DNA of 64,000 bases from Paenibacillus rigui (GTDB lineage: Bacteria; Bacillota; Bacilli; Paenibacillales; NBRC-103111), in assembly GCF_002234615.1 (NCBI RefSeq), contig NZ_NMQW01000022.1, positions 1 to 64,000 of the forward strand, written 5' to 3'. The first letter of the stretch is position 1, and each line of letters starts with the position of its first letter. Under the pieces are notes generated by a model. It was not told the origin of the DNA, did no database searches, and saw only the letters and a list, made by a program, of their open reading frames with translations. Below are positions 45,053 to 55,361 of this stretch, one piece after another. Made by a program: the position numbers and the translations under genes.

Positions 45053-46018
45053 CTAAAATAAATAATTGTCGCTAGTCTTCTTCGCCACAAAGTTGGAGCC
45101 CAGAATAAGCACAAGACCAACCAATGATTTGAATAAACCGACCGCAGCCGCAAAGCTGAAATTCCCCTGAAGCACGCCGGCCTTGAACACATACGTATCG
45201 AATACTTCCGCCACGCTGCTGACCATCGGATTGCCCATAATAAACAGCTGGTCAAACGACAGGCTCATGATGTGCCCGATCCGAAGCAGCAGGAGCACGA
45301 CTACGGTGTTCATCAGGGCCGGTACCGTAATTGCTCTCATCTGCTGCCAACGATTCGCCCCGTCGACCCGCGCTGCTTCGTACAGCTCAGGGTTGATGCC
45401 GGCGAGGGCCGCCAGGAAGATGATCGTTCCCCAGCCCGCTTCCTTCCAGATGCTTTGCAGCGTAATCATCCCCCAGAACAATCGGGTATCCAGCAGCAGC
45501 TGCACTTTGGGAAAGCCCATCCAATGAACCAGCTGGGTCAGGATCCCCTCGGAGTTCATTAACGTAATCGTCAATGAGCAAATCACTACCCACGAGACGA
45601 AGTGGGGCAAGTAAATGATCGTCTGAACCGCCTTCTGGAACACACCCTGCCTCACCTCATTGAGCAGCAGAGCCAGTACGATGGGCGTCGGGAAAAATAA
45701 GATCAGGTTCAGCAGGCTGATTACAAGCGTATTGCGCAGCACCAGCCAGAAATCGGGATGCTTGAACAATCTGTCAAAATGCGCCAAGCCTACAAAATCG
45801 CTGTGCAGAATGCCTGCGAACGGATTATAGTCCTGAAACGCCAATACAATGCCATACATCGGCACGTATTCGAAAAGCAATAGAAACGCCATCCCCGGCA
45901 GCGCAAGCAAATACATGTACCGGTCGGTCCACAGCTTCCTCCAGAGCCGGCTGCGCCGAGACCGCATTGCCGCTGCCGGCTGGCTGCCCGGCAGGGCGGC
46001 TTCCGTCCTTGTCGTCAT
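45053..46018 (-). CDS. Sugar ABC transporter permease (LplB type)
   Basis: A 321-residue permease. MYLLALPGMAFLLLFEYVPM, VLAFQDYNPFAGI and the EAA loop EAARVDGANRWQQMRAITVP identify it. Start at 46018 (MTTRTEA) is chosen because the longer frame to 46168 would run through the strong hairpin at 46044-46079 and the end of the binding-protein gene; GGAG lies 13 bases ahead, a long spacing. Weak initiation plus the hairpin would keep the permease level low relative to the binding protein. Confidence 0.86.
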   Translation of the reverse strand: MTTRTEAALPGSQPAAAMRSRRSRLWRKLWTDRYMYLLALPGMAFLLLFEYVPMYGIVLAFQDYNPFAGILHSDFVGLAHFDRLFKHPDFWLVLRNTLVISLLNLILFFPTPIVLALLLNEVRQGVFQKAVQTIIYLPHFVSWVVICSLTITLMNSEGILTQLVHWMGFPKVQLLLDTRLFWGMITLQSIWKEAGWGTIIFLAALAGINPELYEAARVDGANRWQQMRAITVPALMNTVVVLLLLRIGHIMSLSFDQLFIMGNPMVSSVAEVFDTYVFKAGVLQGNFSFAAAVGLFKSLVGLVLILGSNFVAKKTSDNYLF

Positions 46019-46043
46019 CGTAATATCACGCTCCTGTGAAAAG

Positions 46044-46079
46044 CTCGGGTACGCTTCGCCAGATGGAAGCGTACCCGAG
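46044..46079 (-). terminator. Strong hairpin between binding-protein and permease genes
   Basis: A perfect 14-bp stem (46044-46057 with 46066-46079) with an 8-base loop is followed on the minus strand by CTTTTC. It starts ten bases behind the stop of the binding-protein gene and is a likely partial terminator or message stabiliser, favouring binding protein over permeases. Confidence 0.65.
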
Positions 46080-46088
46080 ATCATGGTA

Positions 46089-47633
46089 TTATTTGCCGTC
46101 CGCAGCGGCGATTTCCTCCATCCATTTCGTGCCTTCAAACCGGTCATACCACTGCTTGACGATGCCATCCCAATCCTTCACGTCAACCGTACCCATAATG
46201 ACTTTTACGGTATTGGTATTAATAAAGGCGTCCGCCTCCGCTCTGTATTTTGCACCGGTCGGCGAGAATGCGAAGTCCAGAGGCTTCGGTATTTTCAAAT
46301 ATTTTTCCAGCATCTTGTTGCCGTCGACGATGATCTTCTGCGCTTCCTCGGAGTTCTTCTTGCTCACGAACACCTCTTCAGTCGGCTGAAGCGGCAGCGT
46401 CCACAGGAAAGCCCCCGGCATATCGCGTGCGATCAGATCGCTTTTCACCTCGTTTTTGCCGTCTTTTTTCGTAAAGTGAACGCCTTCGGCCCCATACACA
46501 TTGAAGCTTTGCCCCTCCGGACTTGCGCCGAAATCAAGCCATTCCATCAGCTTTTGCATCTTGGCCGGATCCTTGGCCGCATTTTTGGAAATGAACAGGC
46601 CGCCGTAATTTACGCGTCCGGTAGCGCCTTGCTGGCCCGTCGGTCCCTTAACAGGCTCGAACGGAACGAGCTTTGCCTTCGGATTCGTCTTCTTGAAGTT
46701 GTCCTCGAAATCGTTCACACGGGAAATGTATTGGAAGAACATCCCCGTCTGGCCTTTGCTGACCAGCTTCGATTCAGCAGTTCTGCCGTCCGTCACTGCA
46801 AAATCCGGATCGATCAAGCCGTCCTTGAACGCCTTGCTCATCCAGGCAAGATACTCCTTGAAGGCCGGAGTGGCAAAGTTCGGCACATATTTGCCATCCT
46901 GCTTCACCCATTTGTCCTGAATGCCGAACGGCTCCTGGAGACCGCTAGCACCGATGAACGCGTTGTTGGCATAGCCAAGCTGAATGCCGTACGTATCCTT
47001 TTTACCGTTTTTGTCCGGGTCGCTCGTCGAGAACGCTTTGGCCACACTGTACAGCTCATCCATCGTTTTGGGAGCCTGCAAGCCGAGATTGTCAAGCCAG
47101 TCTTGACGAATCATCGGTACATCGCCCGTCGCCACAGGGTTACGCACATTCGTAATGGCCCATGTTTTATTCTGATACTTCGTAATGTAAAGGTCCTTCT
47201 GCTTTTTCAAATTCGGATACTTATCGATATAGTCGTCCAGCGGTACGATCTCCCCTGCCTTAATCATCCCAACGATAAAATCGTCCATTGTCCGCCAGGC
47301 GAAGGCATCCGGTACATCGCCGGAAGCGATCTGTACGCGAATTTTCTCTTTATATATTTCATAGGCGTTAATGTTAAATTCGAATTGAACGCCGAGCTTA
47401 TTCTGCAAATATTTCAAGGCTTCGTTGCTGTCAGCCGAGGTGCTCGGAATCGTATTTCCGTAATCATACGCCACCTTCAGTTTCACGGGACCGCTTGGCG
47501 TTTTCGCCGCATCCTTCGCCCCTTGCGGTCCGCTTGAAGCATTGCCGCCGCAAGCTGCCGTTACGGCTGCAAGGGAAGTAATGAGAACGGCACTCGCCGT
47601 TTTTTTCCAAAACAAGCTGTTCATTAACGTCAT
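46089..47633 (-). CDS. Extracellular solute-binding lipoprotein (sugar ABC importer)
   Basis: A 514-residue binding protein with a signal peptide ending in a lipobox (VTAACGG). VKLKVAYDYGNTIPST opens the mature domain. It is first in the importer operon, before the two permeases. Candidate starts are ATG 47633 (ten bases behind AAAAGGGG), 47654 and 47624; 47633 fits best. The last third carries LEWLDFGASPEGQSFNVYG, a common turn in this binding-protein group. The sugar is presumably the product of the lyase-like and GH105 enzymes of the same operon. Confidence 0.86.
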   Translation of the reverse strand: MTLMNSLFWKKTASAVLITSLAAVTAACGGNASSGPQGAKDAAKTPSGPVKLKVAYDYGNTIPSTSADSNEALKYLQNKLGVQFEFNINAYEIYKEKIRVQIASGDVPDAFAWRTMDDFIVGMIKAGEIVPLDDYIDKYPNLKKQKDLYITKYQNKTWAITNVRNPVATGDVPMIRQDWLDNLGLQAPKTMDELYSVAKAFSTSDPDKNGKKDTYGIQLGYANNAFIGASGLQEPFGIQDKWVKQDGKYVPNFATPAFKEYLAWMSKAFKDGLIDPDFAVTDGRTAESKLVSKGQTGMFFQYISRVNDFEDNFKKTNPKAKLVPFEPVKGPTGQQGATGRVNYGGLFISKNAAKDPAKMQKLMEWLDFGASPEGQSFNVYGAEGVHFTKKDGKNEVKSDLIARDMPGAFLWTLPLQPTEEVFVSKKNSEEAQKIIVDGNKMLEKYLKIPKPLDFAFSPTGAKYRAEADAFINTNTVKVIMGTVDVKDWDGIVKQWYDRFEGTKWMEEIAAADGK

Positions 47634-48040
47634 GGTATGAATACCCCTTTTCATCGTACATTTTACCTGTCTGTTTGTTTGGATCTGTTCCTGCCTTCTA
47701 AACTACATGGTTGCGGCCGGCCTGCCCTGCTCTTACTTTAGCCTCCCTGGACTGGCGCAGCAATAATCATTTGCCGTAAAAGCACCATAACTCGCAAATG
47801 ACCAGTACTTCATACAAGGATAAACGGCTTCGCCATCTTTCCGGATGGCATGCGTTTGTCTAGGTAGACGAAGATTGTGAAATTTAACTTTCTTATCTAC
47901 GAACAAATCCAGCAGTGACGCGGCTTTCCAGGCGACTAATCATTATGTGCAAATCGTCATTTTCTACGAAATGATACTTTCTATGCTATAATCGAACGGG
48001 TATATTGTAACGTAGACAGAATTAGAAAAGGGGAATCGCC
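47634..48040. promoter_or_regulatory. Divergent control region of the second sugar locus
   Basis: A 407-bp gap between the divergent binding-protein and AraC genes holds no gene. On the plus strand TGCTATAAT (47984-47992) is an extended -10 box about 50 nt before the AraC start, with no good -35, giving a transcript start near 48000. I found no convincing minus-strand promoter; activation by the AraC protein may explain that. Confidence 0.5.
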
Positions 48041-50329
48041 ATGCGGCTGCAGCGCTCCAAGAAAGCACAAACTCTCATCATCATGCTGCTTCTGACCTCC
48101 CTCTGCATTACCGTTATGGGGTTCACCGTGTACCGGATCGCAACGAACGCTTTAACGCAGGAGGTCCAGAGCGCATACCATGTTTCTTTGCTGCGCACAC
48201 AGGACCGTGTGGAAAGCTACCTCAAGCAAATCGATCAGGCCGTGCTGCAATTCGAAAAGCTCCCGGCGCTTGAAGCGCTTGCCTCCCCGCAAAAGGAAGA
48301 AAACAATCTTGAAATTCTGAATCTGCTGGAAACGATGCTGCGCATGCAAACATCGCTGGAGGATGTCGATAACATTGCGCTGTACCGTCTCAGCACGAAT
48401 CGGCTGTACAGCACCAATCATCAGGTCTCCTCCTATCAGGACGATTATGCCGAAGTGATCAAGCAATTCGAGCAGCTCCAGGTCAACCAGGCTTTTTTCA
48501 ACAGCAACGTCAAGCAAACGCCGACGACCGTATATGTCAGAAAGCTGCCGATCTTTCAGAGCACCAAATCCTTCTACATCATTATTCATTTGAATCAAAA
48601 GTTTTTCGATCATATCCTGGGTGCCCATAACGAATCCAAGGGGACGTATTTCATGCTGGACGAGCATGGCAGCCTGCTGCAGTATCGCGGCGATTTGAAC
48701 GCCGAGCGGCTTTTGAAGGACGTCGTCCCTATCATTACCGAAGAAAAGCCTGCATCGGATGAGCTGTTTACCGCCTATTTGCCCCCGTCATACAACGGCT
48801 GGGTATTCGGCTTCGCCATATCGAATGCGGAATTGTTCATGAAAATGAACGGTATCCGCAGCGGCATTTTCATTCTTGCAGGCATTCTGCTCGGCCTGGC
48901 CATTCTGGTCACCGTTTTATCGACGAACCGGCTGTGGCGCGGCTGGAGCGACATCGTCTCGCTGCTTGACGACTCGACTGCTTCGGGGAGCAGCAGGCAG
49001 CGCGCGAATCCAAGCCGAGGGAACGGCGCACGCCCCTCCGAGGCAGCCTCGCTTGCATTGGACGAATTCCGGCAAATTTACGATAAAATGCAGCGCATCA
49101 AGGATACCCGCGACGAGCTGAAGGAGCAAGTGAAGGAGCTGACGCCTGAAATCCGGGAAGCGTTTATCCGCAATATGCTGCAAAAAGGACTTCGTTCCGA
49201 AGCGGATCTGGAAAAGTGCCGACGCTACCACATCTCGCTTCTGCCAGGCAGCTACAGCTGCTATTGTGTCGAAATCGATCAGTATAAGAGTATGGCCGAG
49301 CTGTACTCCGAGGTGGACCTGTATTACTTCCGCTACGGACTGTCCATGGTCATTCAGGAGGTCATCGATGCACACGGACAAGGCGTTGTTTCCGCGCATG
49401 GAGACGGCCGCTTCCTCGCCCTCATGACCGTCCAGGAATCCGCCCCAGAGAAGGCAAGCGCTGCGATGCTCGAATCGGCGTCCGCCATCCGCAGCTTCAT
49501 TAAGCAGTATTTCCCTTTCACCGTATCCATCGGTGTCAGTCTTGTCCGAAAGGACTTTGCCTATATGAGCGTATCGGCTCAGGAAGCGGAGGAAGCGTTA
49601 AAGCATAAGCTGGTCACCGGCACGAATGAGGTGATCCCCATTGCCGAATTCCTGCCCGACACAACGAACGGGGAGCAAGAGCCCCTGCCAATCTCATTTC
49701 GAGAGCTGGAAAATGACCTGATCTATGCGATCCGTTCGCTCGACCGGGAGCTGGCCTACCGGTATATCGATGGATTGAACGCTCTACAGGGCTTGCGATC
49801 CATTAGCTACCAATGGCTGCAAAGCCAGCTTACCGAAATGGTTTTTTCGATTTACCGTACTTTAGGGGGATCGCTTCGCAAGCCCGTAACCGAACCTTTA
49901 ATGATTGAACTGATGGAGCTTGCCACACTGGACGAATGGACCGGATGGCTCAAAACGCAAGCCGTCAACCGGCTGACTGCGGGGCTGGCACAGGAGCATC
50001 TCGAGCATATGCAGAAGGTCGCCGAGCAGCTTACTGCCTATATCGATACGCATAACGAGGAGGACCTTCGGCTGGAGGGCTGCTGCAAGGCGCTGAATGT
50101 GCCGGTCTCCATCGCCCGGCAGGCGTTGAAGGAGGTGCGCGACACCACCTTCTCCGAATGCTTGCTGCAAAGCCGAATCGCCAAAGCACAGCGCTGGCTG
50201 GCCGAGACGGACATGGGCGTCGAGGAAATCGCCTCGCGCCTGCAATACAGCAATGCGCAGAACTTCTCGCGCACCTTCAAGAAGGCCGTCGGCGTGCCGC
50301 CAGGGCATTACCGCCGAGGAATCGGGTAA
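48041..50329 (+). CDS. AraC-family regulator with membrane sensor half
   Basis: A 762-residue protein. TM helices at about 11-31 and 270-293 enclose an extracellular cache-like domain. The cytoplasmic part has a middle domain (about 375-545) and a C-terminal AraC domain (about 660-762; LEGCCKALNVPVSIARQALK and IASRLQYSNAQNFSRTFKKA). Start behind AAAAGGGG. It is divergent from the importer/GH105/dockerin operon and should activate it on sensing the sugar outside. Same layout as the regulator at 28925-31237, but clearly diverged in sequence. Confidence 0.88.
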   Translation: MRLQRSKKAQTLIIMLLLTSLCITVMGFTVYRIATNALTQEVQSAYHVSLLRTQDRVESYLKQIDQAVLQFEKLPALEALASPQKEENNLEILNLLETMLRMQTSLEDVDNIALYRLSTNRLYSTNHQVSSYQDDYAEVIKQFEQLQVNQAFFNSNVKQTPTTVYVRKLPIFQSTKSFYIIIHLNQKFFDHILGAHNESKGTYFMLDEHGSLLQYRGDLNAERLLKDVVPIITEEKPASDELFTAYLPPSYNGWVFGFAISNAELFMKMNGIRSGIFILAGILLGLAILVTVLSTNRLWRGWSDIVSLLDDSTASGSSRQRANPSRGNGARPSEAASLALDEFRQIYDKMQRIKDTRDELKEQVKELTPEIREAFIRNMLQKGLRSEADLEKCRRYHISLLPGSYSCYCVEIDQYKSMAELYSEVDLYYFRYGLSMVIQEVIDAHGQGVVSAHGDGRFLALMTVQESAPEKASAAMLESASAIRSFIKQYFPFTVSIGVSLVRKDFAYMSVSAQEAEEALKHKLVTGTNEVIPIAEFLPDTTNGEQEPLPISFRELENDLIYAIRSLDRELAYRYIDGLNALQGLRSISYQWLQSQLTEMVFSIYRTLGGSLRKPVTEPLMIELMELATLDEWTGWLKTQAVNRLTAGLAQEHLEHMQKVAEQLTAYIDTHNEEDLRLEGCCKALNVPVSIARQALKEVRDTTFSECLLQSRIAKAQRWLAETDMGVEEIASRLQYSNAQNFSRTFKKAVGVPPGHYRRGIG

Positions 50330-50338
50330 GCAGACGGC

Positions 50339-50358
50339 AAAAAAACGCCTTGCGGCGT
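50339..50358 (-). terminator. Terminator of the GH95/esterase operon
   Basis: ACGCC (50345-50349) pairs with GGCGT (50354-50358); the A-run 50339-50345 gives a T-run on the minus strand directly behind the hairpin. It lies 150 nt behind the esterase stop and close behind the convergent AraC gene. Confidence 0.6.
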
Positions 50359-50507
50359 CCTCGAGTAAACCCTATACGTTTGTGCGCGCGGAGGGAGTCA
50401 GGAGTGGGGTTCCGCCCGCTTCTCCCCCCCCCACTTCTGACCCCCTCCTCTACTTTGTGCTTTGTACTGCTGCTTTAACCCCCTATCCGGTCTGAAAGCC
50501 GGTGTTT

Positions 50508-51734
50508 CTATCCGTGAAGGCGAATCGGACTGCTCACCACATACCCCCGCTCGTCCGTCATCTGAAAAAAGCACGCCCTCGCGTTTTCCGGCAGGGCGGC
50601 TGAAATTTCTTGTACGCTGGGATCAATATGCGCTTCCGAAACTTGCCAATGAATGTCAAACCAGCTTGATGTATCCGATGTGTGGAGCAATTCCGCTTTC
50701 GTGACAGGCATGTCGCAGGCATAAACTACTTTTGCCTGCCGATCACGGATGTACGAGCGGATGACCTGCGGCAGCTTCACGCCGCCGAGCGCTATTTGAT
50801 CCGCAAAAGCATAAATTTCCTGCGGCTTCCAGCCCTTTGCGTGAGAATGACCCAAGTCCAAATGAATGCTCATCACGGATTCCTTCAGGCCATTGCGTGC
50901 CGACTCATACGATTTGCTGAACAAGTGCAAAGGAAAATGAGGATCATCGCTCCAATGGACCCATAAGGTAGGAATCGCTATCCGATGCAAATAGGCGGAC
51001 GGGTCCCAAAGCCGTTTGATCTTCTCCGCACAGGCCGGCGGCATGGCAGTAAAGCTGCGGCCGTACTGGTTCTCCGCCTCGAATAAATAGCCGCAGCCAT
51101 ACACAGGTATGGCAAATGCAAAGCGATGATCCACTCCGGCGACAAGACCCGTAAGAATGCCTCCCCATGAAATCCCATGTATACCGATCCTCCCGGGATC
51201 GACGCCATCCTGAGTGCGTAGAAAGGAATGCGACAGGATCACAGCAGCCACAGCATGATACATCCACTGCTCGGCTACAGGCAGGGCATAATCGGCAAAT
51301 TCCCCTTGACGGCACGGGCCGCTCCAAGCGTGCTTTGGCCATGCTCCACTTTCCGTTTTTTCCGTCGGCCAATGCCCTTCTACATCCATCGCAATTGCAG
51401 CGTACCCCCGGTGGGTCCAGATGCGCACCCATTCCTTGAAGGCTGTCCCGCCTCCGCCGTGCACCAGCACCATTGCAGGGGCCTTGCCTCCCGACGCGGA
51501 AACCTTTGAAGCCTGCGGCAAGCCATAATAGGCAAATACCCGGGTCGGTTTTCCTTGATATGGCAAGCCTTCGATCCATAGAGCGGACACATCGTCTTCA
51601 TCCATTTCGGATACTGCCGTTACCTGAGGCGTCGCAAACAGTTCGGCAAGGTTCCAGGGCAGCCGCATTTCCGTACCGGCCTGCGGATTCGGATTCGGAT
51701 TGCGATTCGGACTGTCATTCGAATGCCGGTTCAT
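50508..51734 (-). CDS. Alpha/beta hydrolase, acetyl-xylan-esterase-like
   Basis: A 408-residue cytoplasmic hydrolase. MVLVHGGGGTAFKEW is the oxyanion turn, GIHGISWGG carries the nucleophile Ser, WVHWSDDPHFP the Asp and DLGHSHAKG the His. The Cys-rich or signal features of secreted esterases are absent. Start at 51734 forms ATGA with the GH95 stop and follows GGAGGAGG; the first 25 residues are Asn/Pro-rich and probably flexible. A small beta domain follows the hydrolase fold. It likely removes acyl groups from the sugar processed by GH95. Confidence 0.82.
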   Translation of the reverse strand: MNRHSNDSPNRNPNPNPQAGTEMRLPWNLAELFATPQVTAVSEMDEDDVSALWIEGLPYQGKPTRVFAYYGLPQASKVSASGGKAPAMVLVHGGGGTAFKEWVRIWTHRGYAAIAMDVEGHWPTEKTESGAWPKHAWSGPCRQGEFADYALPVAEQWMYHAVAAVILSHSFLRTQDGVDPGRIGIHGISWGGILTGLVAGVDHRFAFAIPVYGCGYLFEAENQYGRSFTAMPPACAEKIKRLWDPSAYLHRIAIPTLWVHWSDDPHFPLHLFSKSYESARNGLKESVMSIHLDLGHSHAKGWKPQEIYAFADQIALGGVKLPQVIRSYIRDRQAKVVYACDMPVTKAELLHTSDTSSWFDIHWQVSEAHIDPSVQEISAALPENARACFFQMTDERGYVVSSPIRLHG

Positions 51735-54151
51735 TGGCTGTCGCCTCCTCCGCATGAATGTTCCAGAGCGTCACCCACAAATGCAAAGCTTAGCTGCACA
51801 GCTTCTCCGGCTTCCAGGCAAAGCTGCAGACATCTTTGCTTCTGCAGCTCCCTTCCGTTTAAGCACTGGACCGGCTGCGGGAGCACTACCTCAACCGTCT
51901 GGGAGCGACTTCGTGACATCAGCTCCAATTGAACGGAACCTGTATCCCGGTTCCATGCCACTGTCACCTCCACGGCTCCGCGAGCCAGCATGGGACCGGC
52001 TTTGCCTTTTCTCCAGCGGGCAGGCAGTGCCGGGAGAATATGCAGCTGCCCCGGAAGAGAAAACAGCAGCATCTCTTGTACAGCGGCACTCCAGCCCATA
52101 TTGGCGTCAATTTGAAAAGGGGCCCAATCCTTATCCAAGCCGATCCCCATTTTCCGCCAATCGTTATGCAAGGTAAAGAAATTATTCATCACACAGGAGC
52201 GGCTTAGAAGCTCCAGGCATTCCAGCGCCAAATCGCCCTCGCCCATCCGGGCATAATGATTGGCCATGTGGGCCAAGGACCATCCGGTTTGCTCCCCTAA
52301 CCCGATAGCAAGCCGTTTTTTCGCCGCGGCCATAAACGCCTCATACAGCTCGGGATCGCTCTCCCGCGTAACCTCTGTACCGGGAAACACGGGATAAATG
52401 TGCGATTGGTGCCGGTGGTGGTCATAATCCGTAAAATACGGGTGCATCCATTCTTTCACGGATCCATCCTCATTTCTACAGTAGGGGGGGATGCGTTCCA
52501 GCATCGACTTCCACTTGTCGATTTCAGCAGAGTAAGCGCCGATCGCCTGCGCCCCGTCGATCAGGTGACGAAGCACTTCTTTGGCAATCGCGAAATCCAT
52601 CGTTGCATTGACGGTCGTTTCCGTTAAAGGCTTATCCATCGGGCCGCTCCGATAATTGCCGGGTGCATTCTCCGGTGAAATGGACGGACAGCTGATATAA
52701 TATCCGTCCTCGCCCACGATGAAAAAGTCTTCATAAAAGAGCGCGGTTTCCCTTAGAAAAGGAAGCGCACGGCTGCGAAGAAACGCCTCGTCTCCAGTAT
52801 ACAGGTAATAATCGTAGTAGTGCTGCGCTACCCACCCCGCTCCTCCCGTCCAATGGAGAATGTGGGGCATCCGATGCTTCAGCAGCCCGGAGTCGGGGGC
52901 CGTCGGCGCAGGAATGTAAATGCCTCTGCATCCGTAAAGGCAGTAGGCATTGGTGCGGAAATCATCCATCAGCCGCTCCATATAATCGAACACGGTAAGC
53001 AACAGCTCCGGCATATTGCCGGATAGCGACTGCCAATAGATCATCTGCAGGTTTTCGTTCACCATGTTGAACGCCCACATCCCTTCGTATTCGCCGCACC
53101 ATAACCCGTACAGGTGGCAGGGATGGCCGCCTTCGCGGGAGCTGGAGATGAGCAGATACCGGCCGTACGCCCACATTTTCTCCATCATTTCGAGCGGTGT
53201 TTCGCCGCGGTAGGCTTCCAGCAGAAGCTCTTCGTTCGATCTCCGGGGTCCTTCAGCCTCCTCAAGCTCCAGACGCATTGCATGGAACAGACGGCCGTGC
53301 TCCTGCGCATGCTCCAGCAGAAGCTCCGCGTACCCCGTATTCAAATCCTTTAGCTCCGAGCGAATCCGTTCCCATGCTGCGCTCCGTTCTTCTTTCACAA
53401 ACAATTGAATGGTCAGCAGCAGGCTTTCCCCTCCGCACACCCGCAGCATCCCGTTGACCTCCTCCAGCGTCCCACCCTTGGAGTCAACCTTTGCCACAGC
53501 CCCAAAGTCGGTCTTGTCGTCATTGGTTGCCGCAAAGAACAGATACTCCCCGTCGATATACGTCTGCAGATGATCCGGCAGCACCGTTGTCGGCTTGCGC
53601 ATATCTTTCAGGTCATGCAGGCCCATGCCGAATTCGACATGCAGCGGTTCCCCTTCAATAGCTCGTATTTCATATACGATCAAATCAGCCGGGCGGGAGA
53701 CGAACAGCGACCGCTCATACCGGGTCTCCCCGTCCTTCCAGGTCACCGTCACTTCGCCGGTCTCCATATCCAACCGGCGTTCATACTGCTTGAAGCCGTA
53801 CTGCGACGGCATCCGCACTTTCAAATCACACAACGGGAGCGGCCATGACAGCTTGGGCTGGTACCCCAATTGCTCCAGCGTATTCGGTAAAATCCGGTTC
53901 GCCTGAACCGCATCACCGGCTAGAAGCAGGCCTCGAGCCTCCGGCAGTTTTTTGCTGATGTCCGGAAGCTCAAGCGTCAAGCCGCCGCTCCATAAATCCT
54001 CGTGTGTCAACAAAACCGTTTCTTCCCTTACATGTCCATATACGGCTGCGCCGATTTTTCCGTTGCCTGAAGGAAGGGCTTCCCTCCACCCGGCGCCCCA
54101 CCAGGAGCTTGGGTAATGCATCACCAGCTCATTTTTGCCTTTGGGCTTCAT
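51731..54151 (-). CDS. Glycoside hydrolase family 95 enzyme
   Basis: An 806-residue cytoplasmic enzyme. The N-terminal beta domain has the GH95 signature WREALPSGNGKIGAAVYG, then HEDLWSGG; the alpha6/alpha6 barrel shows CPSISPENAPGN (general acid Glu), HHRHQSHIYPVFPG and GWSLAHMANHYARM. GH95 enzymes are inverting alpha-L-fucosidases or alpha-L-galactosidases. Start at 54151 overlaps the aldo/keto reductase end by 23 bases; AAGGAG lies about 14 bases ahead. ATG 54121 is possible. Operon with AKR and esterase suggests intracellular use of an acylated, fucose- or galactose-bearing oligosaccharide. Confidence 0.88.
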   Translation of the reverse strand: MKPKGKNELVMHYPSSWWGAGWREALPSGNGKIGAAVYGHVREETVLLTHEDLWSGGLTLELPDISKKLPEARGLLLAGDAVQANRILPNTLEQLGYQPKLSWPLPLCDLKVRMPSQYGFKQYERRLDMETGEVTVTWKDGETRYERSLFVSRPADLIVYEIRAIEGEPLHVEFGMGLHDLKDMRKPTTVLPDHLQTYIDGEYLFFAATNDDKTDFGAVAKVDSKGGTLEEVNGMLRVCGGESLLLTIQLFVKEERSAAWERIRSELKDLNTGYAELLLEHAQEHGRLFHAMRLELEEAEGPRRSNEELLLEAYRGETPLEMMEKMWAYGRYLLISSSREGGHPCHLYGLWCGEYEGMWAFNMVNENLQMIYWQSLSGNMPELLLTVFDYMERLMDDFRTNAYCLYGCRGIYIPAPTAPDSGLLKHRMPHILHWTGGAGWVAQHYYDYYLYTGDEAFLRSRALPFLRETALFYEDFFIVGEDGYYISCPSISPENAPGNYRSGPMDKPLTETTVNATMDFAIAKEVLRHLIDGAQAIGAYSAEIDKWKSMLERIPPYCRNEDGSVKEWMHPYFTDYDHHRHQSHIYPVFPGTEVTRESDPELYEAFMAAAKKRLAIGLGEQTGWSLAHMANHYARMGEGDLALECLELLSRSCVMNNFFTLHNDWRKMGIGLDKDWAPFQIDANMGWSAAVQEMLLFSLPGQLHILPALPARWRKGKAGPMLARGAVEVTVAWNRDTGSVQLELMSRSRSQTVEVVLPQPVQCLNGRELQKQRCLQLCLEAGEAVQLSFAFVGDALEHSCGGGDSQ

Positions 54152-55148
54152 GAATCGCAGTCACACTCCTTGCTGACGGGGTCTCGATAACGGCTTCGGA
54201 TCCGGTTAAAATATGATCTATTTCCTGCACATCCTCCGTTGTGAGCTTCACGCCGGAGGCCTTGACGTTATGCTCAACCTGCTCCGGCCGCGAAGCGCCG
54301 ATAATGCAGCTGGAAACATTCGTTAACCGCAATATCCAGGCGAGCGCCAGCTGGGCCATGCTGAGCTGATTGCGCCCGGCAATGGCCGCAAGCTTCTCTA
54401 CCTTGATCAGCAGTTCTTCCTTCATGAATCCGGCCATAGCGCCATTCTGCTCCGGATCCGCCGCCCTTGAATCGGACGGGACCGGCTGGCCCGGCTTATA
54501 TTTTCCCGTCAACATTCCTTGAGCCAAAGGCGAATAGACGATTTGACCGATACCTTCCCGCTCGCATAAGGGAACGAGGACTTTTTCGATGCCTCGTCTT
54601 AACATATTGTATTGGGGTTGATTGGAGACGATGCGATGCAAATTCAACGCCTGAGACGTACGAACGCTGTCCAGCAGGGATTCGGCTCCCCACATACTGA
54701 CGCCGGTATAGAGCACCTTGCCTTGCGTGATCAGGTCATCCATTGCCCGCAGCGTTTCCTCGAGCGGTGTATCCGGATCGTAACGGTGACACTGGTACAG
54801 ATCAATGTAGTCCACACCAAGCCTCTTCAAGCTGGCTTCGCACTGCTCCACGATATGCTTGCGGGACAATCCCCGTTCATTCGGTCCATCCCCCATCGGT
54901 ACACATACCTTTGTTGCCAGAACATACGTGGCCCTTGGGTATTTGGACAGCGCCCTGCCGACAACCTGCTCTGCCGCCCCCAGCTCATAAACGTTGGCCG
55001 TATCGAATAAATTAATGCCGAGCTCATAAGCTTTATCGATGATCGCTTCCGATTGGCCCTTATCGATGGCTCCCCCGTAGGTAAGCCAGCTGCCCAGACT
55101 GATTTCGCTTACCTTGAGGCCGCTTCGGCCTAACCGCCTGTATTTCAT
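54129..55148 (-). CDS. Aldo/keto reductase
   Basis: A 339-residue NADPH-dependent reductase with a TIM barrel. The catalytic set is visible: Asp and Tyr in FDTANVYELGAAEQVVG, Lys in LATKV, His in YQCHRYD; IIGASRPEQVEHN binds the cofactor phosphate. The subgroup is the YghZ/voltage-channel-beta-like one, judged by SLGSWLTYGG. Start at 55148 follows AAAGGGAGG. It is the first gene behind the GH8 terminator, so it starts a new transcript with GH95 and the esterase. It may reduce a released sugar or aldehyde; substrate open. Confidence 0.86.
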   Translation of the reverse strand: MKYRRLGRSGLKVSEISLGSWLTYGGAIDKGQSEAIIDKAYELGINLFDTANVYELGAAEQVVGRALSKYPRATYVLATKVCVPMGDGPNERGLSRKHIVEQCEASLKRLGVDYIDLYQCHRYDPDTPLEETLRAMDDLITQGKVLYTGVSMWGAESLLDSVRTSQALNLHRIVSNQPQYNMLRRGIEKVLVPLCEREGIGQIVYSPLAQGMLTGKYKPGQPVPSDSRAADPEQNGAMAGFMKEELLIKVEKLAAIAGRNQLSMAQLALAWILRLTNVSSCIIGASRPEQVEHNVKASGVKLTTEDVQEIDHILTGSEAVIETPSARSVTAIHEAQRQK

Positions 55149-55361
55149 GCCTTGACCTCCCTTTCGCTTCCTTGCTCGGTTCCTTCCTGTTTCCAAGCTT
55201 GATCTTAACAGGATGGTACCCGCTCTTCATTATCCGCTCTTAACGTGCCATGTCTTCTTTTAAGGTTCAGCTGCGGCAGGGACTTGTCCTAACCGCAAGC
55301 CGGAAGGCCGGGTCTTTCCACCACGTGCGACCCAGTTAAGCAGAAGGTTTATATGGTTAAA

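Noticed and set aside
45849-47537. Long plus-strand open frame of 562 codons
   Set aside because: It is antisense to the binding-protein and permease genes, which have clear family motifs, and its own translation lacks any recognisable domain. GC-rich codon use of the real genes leaves the opposite strand open.
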